NCBI RefSeq assembly: GCF_003367395.1
Contig: NZ_CP031417.1
Coordinates: forward strand, 2,232,001 to 2,296,000
DNA from: Pseudolabrys taiwanensis
Lineage (GTDB): Bacteria > Pseudomonadota > Alphaproteobacteria > Rhizobiales > Xanthobacteraceae
Direction: 5' to 3'
Length of the DNA: 64,000 nucleotides
Shown here piece by piece: positions 56,119-63,525 of this stretch. The stretch's first letter is position 1. Each line of letters opens with the position of its first letter. Both the position numbers and the translations under genes were made by a program. The notes beneath the pieces are model-generated. The model had not been told where the DNA came from, searched no databases, and was given only the letters and a program-made list of their open reading frames with translations.

Positions 56119-56547
56119 AAAAAATAGAGGGCGCGCGGGACACCACTGGGTCCGACGGACCCACGGACCTCGATGCCTCGCGACATCGAGGCTTGTCGAG
56201 GTGAGTTAAGCCGCAAGTCCGCCAGTCCCGTGGCGTCCCGCGCGCGGTGTTTAATCGGTTTGCTCCGCAGCGCCCCCGGTGGACTACCCGTTTCAGGCGC
56301 CCTCCCTTCCGGGCTTGGGCGCCTATCCACCGCTATGGGCCCGCGCAGCCGTCGTCACGTTCCCAATTCTGGCGACGACGGCCACCCTGGGCCAGGCCCC
56401 GTGATGCACGGCAAGCGCATCGGGACGCTGCGGTTTGGACCGCCGGAGGGAAACTTGCGCCGCATCTCCGACGCTTCCAGTCCGGCCACCGCTCCCCGCC
56501 CCGCGTCTGGAGACGCTGATCAGACACCCCTCGCAGTGGGGCGGGAT
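56119..56547 (-). ncRNA. Candidate structured noncoding RNA of about 430 nt, unidentified
   Basis: No credible protein is encoded here on either strand. On the minus strand a good promoter lies at 56554-56582 and the far end has TTTTTT (56119-56124). Just before that run, GTCCCGCGCGC (56235-56245) pairs with 56131-56141, enclosing two perfect hairpins: GGGTCCG-A-CGGACCC (56148-56162) and CCTCGATG/CATCGAGG (56168-56191). Further stems include GGCGCCC/GGGCGCC near 56296-56323 and GCGTCT/AGACGC near 56503-56516. It does not match RNase P, tmRNA, SRP or 6S RNA. From memory its end resembles an unnamed multi-copy intergenic element of Bradyrhizobium-like genomes. Strand and ends are inferred. Confidence 0.45.
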
Positions 56548-56553
56548 AAAAGG

Positions 56554-56582
56554 ACTATAGTCCACCCTGGAATATAGGGCAA
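56554..56582 (-). promoter_or_regulatory. Sigma-70 promoter for the candidate RNA
   Basis: Reading the minus strand, TTGCCC (56577-56582) and TATAGT (56554-56559) are separated by exactly 17 bases. GGACTATAGTCC around the -10 is itself a 12-base palindrome. No protein start codon with a ribosome site lies downstream, which is why a noncoding transcript is proposed. Confidence 0.55.
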
Positions 56583-56652
56583 GCAGAGATAGGAATATTT
56601 TTCGGCAGCCGGCGGCGCCTGCCTCTCGGCAACCTCGGTTTTGGGCCGCGGA

Positions 56653-56688
56653 CAATAAGAAACGGCCGCCGGGAGCGCGGCGGCCGTT
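56653..56688 (-). terminator. Rho-independent terminator of the Lys/Pro-rich protein gene
   Basis: A perfect ten-base stem AACGGCCGCC (56661-56670) with GGCGGCCGTT (56679-56688) and eight-base loop is followed on the minus strand by TCTTATTG. The T-run is short but correctly placed 24 bases after the stop codon at 56712. Confidence 0.7.
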
Positions 56689-56711
56689 CGAAACCTGAAC
56701 GTTGGAAACGA

Positions 56712-57038
56712 CTACTGGCTGTCGGTCGGCGGCGGCGCCGGCATCGGAGACGGCATCGCCGGCGCGGGTGCCGCAGGCTTGGGTGCAGCAGGCTTGGGTA
56801 CGGCAGGCTTGGGTGCGGCAGGCTTAGGCGCCATCGGCTTGGCCGCCATCGGCTTGGGCGCCGCAGGCTTTGCAGCCGCGGGCTTCTTCGGCGCTGCCGC
56901 CTTCTTGGCTGGCTTCTTCGATGCGGCTTTCTTGGCCGGCTTCTTGCCGGCCGCCTTCAACGTCTTCTTCTTCTTGGCTGGCGCCGCTTTTTTCGCTTTC
57001 GTCTTCTTCGCTTTTACCTTTTTACGCTTCTTCGCCAT
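56712..57038 (-). CDS. Lys/Ala/Pro-rich histone H1-like protein
   Basis: This 108-residue protein is of low complexity. The first half is Lys/Ala-rich with AKKA and KKPAKKAA repeats, like bacterial histone H1-type proteins. The second half has tandem KPAAPKP-type repeats and ends in acidic-neutral PAPPPTDSQ. It is expected to bind DNA or RNA through its charge. GGGAG lies about nine bases before ATG 57038. It has its own terminator. The repeats make its length likely to vary between strains. Confidence 0.8.
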   Translation of the reverse strand: MAKKRKKVKAKKTKAKKAAPAKKKKTLKAAGKKPAKKAASKKPAKKAAAPKKPAAAKPAAPKPMAAKPMAPKPAAPKPAVPKPAAPKPAAPAPAMPSPMPAPPPTDSQ

Positions 57039-57130
57039 GTGATCGATCTCCCGATCGGTTGAAGCAGACTTCCCCACGGAGGCGGCCGCGCTTGCCTGGC
57101 GCAGCCCGGCTCCCGCCTGCTCCGGCCGCC

Positions 57131-58450
57131 TCAGGCGCTGGTGAGTGCCTCAAGCTTCCGCAGCGGCTCCGGCATCGGCCCGCCGGTCGCCCAGTCGATC
57201 AACTCGACGGTGTGCACGACGGGGATAGCGGTGCCGGTGGCGATCTGTGTGATGCAGCCGATATTGCCGGCTGCGATCACATCCGGCTGGAGCCGTTCGA
57301 TGTTGGCGACTTTGCGGTCACGCAATTGGTCCGCCAGCGTTGGCTGGAGAAGGTTGTAAGTGCCCGCCGAGCCGCAACACAAATGGCCTTCGGGTACATC
57401 TTTGACGATGAAACCAAACTTGCAAAGCAAATCTTTCGGTTCGCGCACGACCTTCTGTCCGTGCTGCAACGAACATGCAGAATGATAAGCAATAGTGAGG
57501 GGCGCGGGCGCTTCGGCGGCCGGCAAATTAAGGGTGGATAGATACTCGCTGACATCCTTGGTGAGCGCCGACACCCGCTTGGCCTTCTCGGCATAGGCCG
57601 AATCGGTGCGCAGCATGAAGCCGTAGTCCTTCACCGTGGTGCCGCAGCCGGACACGGTGATCAGGATGGCATCCAGCCCCTCGCCGTCGATCTCGCGCGT
57701 CCAGGCGTCGACGTCGTTGCGGGCGAAGGCCAGCGCCTCGTCCTCGCGTCCCATGTGATGCGACAGCGAGCCACAGCAGGCTTCGCCTGCCGCCACGACC
57801 ACCTCGATGCCGTTGCGGTTCAATACACGGATCGCGGCGTCGTTGATCGACGGCGACAGCACAGGATTGATACAGCCCGCCAGTAGCGCCACCCGGCCGC
57901 GGCGCGGGCCTTGCGCCGGGAACACCTTACCGGTTTCCGCCGGCGGCGCCGGGAGCTTCGCCGGCGAGAGCTTGAGCATGGCGGCCAGCCGCGTGAGGCC
58001 GACCGCACGCAGCACCGGCGCGAAGGGCTTGCCGAGCCAGCCCGCCACCACGGCCAAGCGGAACAGCGACGGGTTCGGCAGCACCTTGGCCAGCAGGCCG
58101 CGCATGAAACGGTCGGCCAACGGGCGCTTGTAGGTCTTCTCGATGTGATCGCGGGCGTGGTCGACGAGGTGCATGTAGTGCACGCCGGACGGACAGGTCG
58201 TCATGCAGGAGAGGCACGAAAGACAACGATCGATGTGCTTGGCGACCTCGCGGGTGGCCGGACGGTCCTGCTCCAGCATCTCCTTGATCAGGTAGATGCG
58301 GCCGCGCGGGGAATCGAGCTCGTCGCCGAGCAGCACATAGGTCGGACAAGTGGCGGTGCAGAAGCCGCAGTGCACGCAGGCGCGCAGGATCTTTTCCGAG
58401 ACGGCGACCTGCGGATCGGCGAGTTGCGCGAGGGTGAAGTTGGTTTGCAT
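57131..58450 (-). CDS. glcF: Glycolate oxidase iron-sulfur subunit
   Basis: This 439-residue protein has two 4Fe-4S motifs (CVHCGFCTATCPTY near residue 25 and CLSCLSCMTTCPSG near 76) and two CCG domains (GEACCGSLSHH and GHLCCGSAGTY) with heterodisulfide reductase-like Cys. It receives electrons from the GlcD/GlcE flavin subunits when glycolate is oxidised to glyoxylate and passes them to the membrane chain. ATG 58450 gives the standard MQTNFTLAQL start. It is the last of the glc genes and is separated from glcE by thiM. Confidence 0.95.
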   Translation of the reverse strand: MQTNFTLAQLADPQVAVSEKILRACVHCGFCTATCPTYVLLGDELDSPRGRIYLIKEMLEQDRPATREVAKHIDRCLSCLSCMTTCPSGVHYMHLVDHARDHIEKTYKRPLADRFMRGLLAKVLPNPSLFRLAVVAGWLGKPFAPVLRAVGLTRLAAMLKLSPAKLPAPPAETGKVFPAQGPRRGRVALLAGCINPVLSPSINDAAIRVLNRNGIEVVVAAGEACCGSLSHHMGREDEALAFARNDVDAWTREIDGEGLDAILITVSGCGTTVKDYGFMLRTDSAYAEKAKRVSALTKDVSEYLSTLNLPAAEAPAPLTIAYHSACSLQHGQKVVREPKDLLCKFGFIVKDVPEGHLCCGSAGTYNLLQPTLADQLRDRKVANIERLQPDVIAAGNIGCITQIATGTAIPVVHTVELIDWATGGPMPEPLRKLEALTSA

Positions 58451-58493
58451 TGTGACTGTCGACTTGGGGGCGCCGCGGCAATGTTCGTGGGTC

Positions 58494-58590
58494 ATCCCGG
58501 CCGAGCGAGCGTCAGCGAACGCGAGCCGGGAGCCGGTATGCCGCGACCTAGATCGGCTGCGGCGTACTGGGTCCCCGCTTTCGCGGGGAC
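58494..58590. repeat. Intergenic palindromes upstream of glcF
   Basis: One unit, about 58496-58540, has CCCGGC...GCCGGG arms around a GAGCGAGCG block. A second is a perfect GTCCCCGC-TTTC-GCGGGGAC hairpin (58571-58590) followed by GACAGCT. Both lie between thiM and glcF and belong to the dispersed repeat set. Confidence 0.75.
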
Positions 58591-58621
58591 GACAGCTACC
58601 ATCGTTGTTTGCGCGGTAAGG

Positions 58622-59437
58622 TCAACCCGCGACGGGCGCGCCGATGCGCGCGTGCTGACCGAGGGTGTCGGGCGACATCAGATATAGGGCATCGCAGATC
58701 TCGGCCGGCAGGTGACCCGGGCCGCGGCAGCGCCCCGCGGCGGCGGAGCCGGCCGCGCCAAACACCGCGAGCGCCGCAAGCGCCGCTTCGCGCGGCGGCC
58801 GCACCGCCGTGAAGGCCGCAATCACCGCGCTCAGGGCGCAGCCGATGGCGGTGGACAGCGGCATGAGCGCATGGCCTGTCCGCACCGGGATCGGCGCGCC
58901 GCCGCCGGTGACGTAGTCCACGGCGCCGGTGACGGCAACCACAGCGCCGGTTCGCTTGGCGAGGGCCATCGCCGCGCCGGTTGCCTCCTCAGCCCGGCTG
59001 ATCGACTCGACGCCCTTCCCGGCCGAGGCTTCGCCCGCCAGGCTGAGGATTTCCGATGCATTGCCACGGATGACATCGGGCGCGAGCGCCGCCAGCGCCA
59101 CCGCGGCATGGGTGCGATAGGCGCTGGCGCCGCAGCCGACGGGATCGAGCACCCACGGCTTGCCAACCTCGCCGGCATGCTTGGCCGCCTTGCGCATGGC
59201 CGCGCTCAAATCCGATGACAATGTGCCGATATTGATAACCAGGGCGTCGGCGGTGGCGACGAAATCCTCTACCTCCTCGGTGGCGTGCGCCATGGCCGGC
59301 AAAGCGCCGAGCGCAAGCAACGCGTTGGCCGAGACGGTCATCGCAACGTAGCTGGTGATGTTGTGCACGAGAGGCCGGCGGGCGCGCACGTCTTCAAGAG
59401 CCGACCACACCTCGGGCAGCGACACAGAAACGGTCAT
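58622..59437 (-). CDS. thiM: Hydroxyethylthiazole kinase
   Basis: This 271-residue ribokinase-fold enzyme phosphorylates 4-methyl-5-(2-hydroxyethyl)thiazole for thiamine salvage. It begins SALEDVRARRPLVHNITSYV and has DPVGCGASAYRT, VIRGNASEI and the catalytic Cys/Asp region MPLSTAIGCALSAVIAAF. ATG 59437 is supported by GGAG seven bases upstream. No thi-box riboswitch was found in the 187 bases before it. Its position between glcE and glcF is unusual. Confidence 0.93.
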   Translation of the reverse strand: MTVSVSLPEVWSALEDVRARRPLVHNITSYVAMTVSANALLALGALPAMAHATEEVEDFVATADALVINIGTLSSDLSAAMRKAAKHAGEVGKPWVLDPVGCGASAYRTHAAVALAALAPDVIRGNASEILSLAGEASAGKGVESISRAEEATGAAMALAKRTGAVVAVTGAVDYVTGGGAPIPVRTGHALMPLSTAIGCALSAVIAAFTAVRPPREAALAALAVFGAAGSAAAGRCRGPGHLPAEICDALYLMSPDTLGQHARIGAPVAG

Positions 59438-59624
59438 GGGCGGCTCCAGACCGGCTGCCGCGCGACAGATCGAAGCTGTTCGCCTTGCGTGCACCTTGGC
59501 GAAAGATGCGCCACAGACCGGTTGCACGCGCCAGCCGGAGAACCGCTCCTCAGCGCCTTCGCGTGGCACCGCGTTAGTTCACCGCGATGGTAACCGAGCG
59601 CGCCACCATAATGCAACTAAAAGT

Positions 59625-60839
59625 TTATACAGCTGCCCATACGCGCCGGGGGTTGAGGACGGCGGCGGGGTCGAAGCTCTCCTTGACCCGCTTGCTCAAC
59701 GCCGCCACCGCCGCGCCTTCCGGTTGGAAAACGTCGACCGCGGCGCGCACCGCCGCCGGCGCACGAATGAGCGTGGCGTGGCCGCCCAACTCGGCGACCG
59801 CACCGCGGATCGATGCGGCGTCCGGCTCGTCTTCGAACGGCATCGCCACCCAAACCAAACCGCCGCCCCAGTCGTAGAACATCTGCGCGGCCGGCGTGAT
59901 GAGATCGACCAGGCGATGCGCCTCGGACGGCGCGGTCGAGATCCGCCACAAAGGACGCCGGCGCGCGGCATCGGACACGAATGGCTTGAGGTCGCGGATG
60001 CTTTTCCAGAGCCGGCGCGACTCGCCATCCTCGAGCAGGGAAACAGCACCGAACGGTGCCATCAGCGCGGCCAGCGCCTCCTTGCGTGCGGTCACCGACG
60101 GGCCGAAGCCCTCAAGCCGAAGCACGGTGGCGGCCCCCGCCTGGGGCAGGCCGTCGAAGAACGAGGCGATGTGATCGGGCAGATGCGCAGCGCCGGATAC
60201 GTCTGCCGGCGAACCGAGCGCCGCGCCCATGGCAAGGCAGGCCTCGGCGTCGTCGAGGTCCTCGACCAGCACGGTCACTTCGGTCTCGGCCTTGGGCAGC
60301 ACCTTGAGCGTCACGTCGGTCATCGCCGCAAGCGTGCCGAAGGAGCCGGCGAACAGCTTGCACAGATCGTAGCCGGTAACGTTCTTCACCACGCGGCCGC
60401 CCGACTTGACGGTCTCGGCGCGGCCGGTGACTGCGGTGACGCCGAGGAAATGGTCGCGCGCCGCGCCGGCCTTGAGCCGCCGCGGGCCCGAGAGGTTGGT
60501 GGCGATGACGCCGCCGAGCGTGCTCTGCCCCGCCTCGCCGCCGAACAGCGGACCGTAATCGGCCGGCTCGAAAGCGAGCTCCTGGTTGTTCTCGGCCAGC
60601 AGCGCTTCGATGTCGGCGAGCTTGGTGCCAGCGCGCGCCGACAGCACCAGTTCGGCCGGCTCGTAAAGCGTGACGCCCGTAAGGCCCGACAGATCGAGCG
60701 TGATGTCGGTCTGGCTCGGCCGGCCGAGCGCGCGCTTCGAGCCGGCGCCGGCCACTTCGAGCGCTTTGTCATTGGACACGGCCCAGCGGATCGCGTCCTC
60801 GACCTCTTTGCCGTCGCGGGGTTTGAGGGTGTTGGTCAC
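59625..60839 (-). CDS. glcE: Glycolate oxidase FAD-binding subunit
   Basis: This 404-residue protein is of the PCMH-type FAD family: LEVAGAGSKRALGRP near residue 30, then GEAGQSTLGGVIATNLSGPR and GGRVVKNVTGYDLCKLFAGS. It works with GlcD and GlcF. Translation begins at GTG 60839, whose last bases overlap the TGA of the toxin gene (GTGA at 60836-60839), so it depends on coupling to the toxin reading frame or on an internal ribosome site. Confidence 0.94.
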   Translation of the reverse strand: MTNTLKPRDGKEVEDAIRWAVSNDKALEVAGAGSKRALGRPSQTDITLDLSGLTGVTLYEPAELVLSARAGTKLADIEALLAENNQELAFEPADYGPLFGGEAGQSTLGGVIATNLSGPRRLKAGAARDHFLGVTAVTGRAETVKSGGRVVKNVTGYDLCKLFAGSFGTLAAMTDVTLKVLPKAETEVTVLVEDLDDAEACLAMGAALGSPADVSGAAHLPDHIASFFDGLPQAGAATVLRLEGFGPSVTARKEALAALMAPFGAVSLLEDGESRRLWKSIRDLKPFVSDAARRRPLWRISTAPSEAHRLVDLITPAAQMFYDWGGGLVWVAMPFEDEPDAASIRGAVAELGGHATLIRAPAAVRAAVDVFQPEGAAVAALSKRVKESFDPAAVLNPRRVWAAV

Positions 60840-61126
60840 AAGGTCTCCCAGGGCTCTCTGCGTGCGCCGTGCGTGACGCTTAGCACTACGGCTTCATCAC
60901 CGATGACCTTATAGAAGATAAGATAGGGATAGCGCACCATCGGGACGCGTCGAACGCCGGGTCGCTGGACAACTTCCTGAAAACCGAGAGGGAATTGAAC
61001 TATTCGCCGGCCGATTTGATCAACTCTTTCGGCGAAACGTTGCGCGGCAACCGGATTTTTCGCGGCTAGCTCAAATAAGATAGCATTCAACTCGTTGATC
61101 GCTCGCCGAGAATACCGAAGCCTCAT
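60836..61126 (-). CDS. RelE/ParE-family toxin
   Basis: This 96-residue protein has the compact toxin fold pattern: MRLRYSRRAINELNAILFEL, a middle FPLGFQEV and the end VLSVTHGARREPW. ParE-type members poison gyrase and RelE-type members cut mRNA; which applies is not evident. It overlaps the antitoxin stop (61123-61126) and the glcE start, so it is locked into the operon. Confidence 0.87.
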   Translation of the reverse strand: MRLRYSRRAINELNAILFELAAKNPVAAQRFAERVDQIGRRIVQFPLGFQEVVQRPGVRRVPMVRYPYLIFYKVIGDEAVVLSVTHGARREPWETL

Positions 61127-61353
61127 GGCCGGCGATATTTGGCGAACACCGCCTCAACCTCTTCGTCGCTTGCAATTTCGCCTCGCGCGACTTCGGCCAA
61201 GGCCTCATCGATAGCCCGCAGTTCTTCAGGCGTCGCGTGATAGAGGCCGTGGCGGCGGGCCTCGATCTCAAGTGCGACCTGCGCGAGCTCCTCCTGATCC
61301 TGCTCAGACCAAGCCTGTGCGCGCGTGAGCACTTTCTTGAGGTTGATCGTCAT
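61123..61353 (-). CDS. Antitoxin of a type II toxin-antitoxin pair
   Basis: This 76-residue acidic protein (MTINLKKVLTRAQAWSEQDQ..., ending VFAKYRRP) has a size, charge and position directly before a RelE/ParE toxin that make it the antitoxin. The family could not be fixed more precisely. The start lies 28 bases after the glcD stop, and its stop overlaps the toxin start codon. In type II pairs the antitoxin neutralises the toxin by binding and often represses its own promoter. Confidence 0.8.
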   Translation of the reverse strand: MTINLKKVLTRAQAWSEQDQEELAQVALEIEARRHGLYHATPEELRAIDEALAEVARGEIASDEEVEAVFAKYRRP

Positions 61354-61381
61354 GGTGCAACCTTAGCACATTCTGCCGCTC

Positions 61382-62875
61382 TCAAAACCGCGGAATGTCG
61401 GGGAACGGCAACTGGCCGCCGGAGATGTGCATGCGGCCGAGCTCGGCGCAGCGGTGCAGTTGCGGGAACACCTTGCCCGGGTTGAGCAGCCCTTTCGCAT
61501 CGAAGGCGCATTTGACGCGCAGCTGCTGATCGAGATCGGTGTCGTTGAACATCGCCGGCATCAAATCGCGCTTCTCGACGCCGACGCCGTGCTCGCCGGT
61601 GAGCACGCCGCCAACCTCGACACAAAGCTTGAGGATGTCGGAGCCGAAGTGCTCGGCCTTCTCCAACTCGCCCGGCACATTCGCATCGTAGAGGATGAGC
61701 GGATGCAGATTGCCGTCGCCGGCATGAAACACGTTGGCGACGCGCAGGCCGTATTTCGTCGACATGTCCTTCATGGCGGCGAGCACCTGCGGCAGCTTGG
61801 CGCGCGGGATGGTGCCGTCCATGCAGTAATAGTCCGGCGAGATCCGGCCGACCGCCGGGAACGCCGCCTTGCGGCCGGCCCAGAACAACAGGCGTTCCTC
61901 TTCGGAGACGGAGCCTTTGCAAGACACCGCGCCGCAGTCGCGCGCGATCTTGTCGACGCGCTCGATAAGGTGATCGACCTCCTGCGCGGGCCCATCCAGC
62001 TCGACGATCAACAACGCTTCGACGTCGAGCGGATAGCCGGCGTGCACGAATTCTTCCGCCGCCTGGATCGCCGGTCTATCCATCATCTCCATGCCGCCGG
62101 GAATGATGCCGGCGGCGATGACCTTCGAGACGCAATCGCCCGCGGCTTCCGACGACGGGAACCCGACCAGCAAAGCGCGCGCGGTCTCCGGTTTCTTCAA
62201 CAGGCGCACGGTCACCTCGGTGACGACGCCGAGCAAGCCTTCCGAGCCGGTGATGAGGCCCAAGAGATCGTAACCGGCGCTGTCGAGGTGTTTGCCGCCG
62301 ACGCGGATCACCTCGCCGGTGATCAGCACCATTTCGCAGCCGAGCACGTTGTTGGTCGTCATGCCGTATTTGAGGCAATGCACGCCGCCGGAATTCTCGG
62401 CGATGTTGCCGCCGATGGTGCAGGCGATCTGCGACGACGGATCCGGCGCGTAGTAGAAGCCAGCATGCGCCACGGCGTTGGACACGGCGAGATTGGTGAC
62501 GCCCGGCTCGACCACGGCGACCCGGTTGTCGAGATCGATCTCGCGGATCTTATTAAACTTGCCCATGCCGAGCAGCACGCCATCCGCGAGCGGCAGCGCG
62601 CCGCCGGACAGCGACGTCCCCGCCCCCCGCGGCACGACCTTGATGCCTTCCTCGTAGCAATAGCGCAGCACGGCGGCGACTTGGCTCGTGGTCTCCGGCA
62701 GCACGACGACCATCGGCAATTGGCGGTAGGCGGTCAGGCCGTCGCTCTCGAACGGCTTCATTTCCCGCTCGATCGCGATCACGCCCTCGCCCGGCACGAT
62801 GGTCCGCAGCGCCTTCACGATCGCCGCGCGGCGGGAAAGCACCGCCTGGTCCGGCTCCGGCATCTTCACCGACAT
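61382..62875 (-). CDS. glcD: Glycolate oxidase FAD-linked subunit
   Basis: This 497-residue protein of the FAD-linked oxidase C-terminal family has VVVLPETTSQVAAVLRYCYE, VVPRGAGTSLSGGALPLADG, CTIGGNIAENSGGVHCLKYG and the C-terminal GEHGVGVEKRDLMP with HAGDGNLHPL. It holds the glycolate-oxidising FAD. ATG 62875 is preferred because GGGAGG is then about ten bases upstream; ATG 62884 would leave only one base. It is the first gene of the glc operon. Confidence 0.95.
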   Translation of the reverse strand: MSVKMPEPDQAVLSRRAAIVKALRTIVPGEGVIAIEREMKPFESDGLTAYRQLPMVVVLPETTSQVAAVLRYCYEEGIKVVPRGAGTSLSGGALPLADGVLLGMGKFNKIREIDLDNRVAVVEPGVTNLAVSNAVAHAGFYYAPDPSSQIACTIGGNIAENSGGVHCLKYGMTTNNVLGCEMVLITGEVIRVGGKHLDSAGYDLLGLITGSEGLLGVVTEVTVRLLKKPETARALLVGFPSSEAAGDCVSKVIAAGIIPGGMEMMDRPAIQAAEEFVHAGYPLDVEALLIVELDGPAQEVDHLIERVDKIARDCGAVSCKGSVSEEERLLFWAGRKAAFPAVGRISPDYYCMDGTIPRAKLPQVLAAMKDMSTKYGLRVANVFHAGDGNLHPLILYDANVPGELEKAEHFGSDILKLCVEVGGVLTGEHGVGVEKRDLMPAMFNDTDLDQQLRVKCAFDAKGLLNPGKVFPQLHRCAELGRMHISGGQLPFPDIPRF

Positions 62876-63015
62876 GTTTTCCATACCTCCCGGCTTGCGG
62901 CTGGCGCGCGCTAGAACATATCAGCCATTCGGTGCTTGACCCAGCGGACTGGTGGAAATTCCGAAAATGGCCTATGGGGCATCGGCCCCCTTAGACCGGT
63001 AGAAGGAGCGTTGCA

Positions 63016-63402
63016 ATGAAGGTGCGTGTGGCGATCGCGGCAGCGGCCGTGACCATGATGACACAGGCCGCGCAGGCGCAGGACGTGGCCGCCGGCGAGA
63101 ACTCGTTCAAGAAGTGCCTGCCCTGCCACGCGATCGGCGAAGGCGCGAAGAACAAGGTCGGCCCCGAACTCAACGGCCTCGACGGCCGCCACTCTGGCAC
63201 GGCGCCCGGCTACAGCTACTCCGACGCCAACAAGAACTCGGGCATCACCTGGAACAAGGAGCAGTTCCTGGAATACATCAAGGACCCGCGCGCCAAGATC
63301 CCGGGCACCAAGATGATCTTTCCCGGCATCAAAAACGAGAAAGAGGCGGGCGACCTCTGGGCCTATCTCGCCTCGTTCGGCCCGGACGGCAAGAAGAAGT
63401 AA
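63016..63402 (+). CDS. Class I cytochrome c (c2/c550-like), periplasmic
   Basis: This 128-residue protein has a signal peptide of about 22 residues ending AQAQ, haem-binding Cys34-x2-Cys37-His38 (KKCLPCHAIG) and an axial Met at 100 (GTKMIFPG). KVGPELNGLDGRHSG and YSDANKNSGITW are typical of cytochrome c2 and mitochondrial-type cytochrome c. It carries electrons in the periplasm. AAGGAG is about seven bases before the ATG. It is divergent from the glc operon. Confidence 0.95.
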   Translation: MKVRVAIAAAAVTMMTQAAQAQDVAAGENSFKKCLPCHAIGEGAKNKVGPELNGLDGRHSGTAPGYSYSDANKNSGITWNKEQFLEYIKDPRAKIPGTKMIFPGIKNEKEAGDLWAYLASFGPDGKKK

Positions 63403-63525
63403 GATCAGGCAAGACTGCAAAAGCGCCGCGGCGCGGCCCCATTGACCTTAGTCAAGGCCGCGCCATGATGGGACGGTAATTTGCTGCTCGCGAGCGCTCG
63501 GCTCGGGTGAGGAGACATTGCAGTC

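Noticed and set aside
56119..56580. RNase P RNA or tmRNA in the noncoding stretch
   Set aside because: The conserved GAGGAAAGTCC block of RNase P, the TTCGA T-arm of tmRNA and a tag-peptide frame are all absent on both strands.
59438..59624. TPP riboswitch ahead of thiM
   Set aside because: No CTGAGA or ACCTGATCTGG-like thi-box segments were found on the minus strand.
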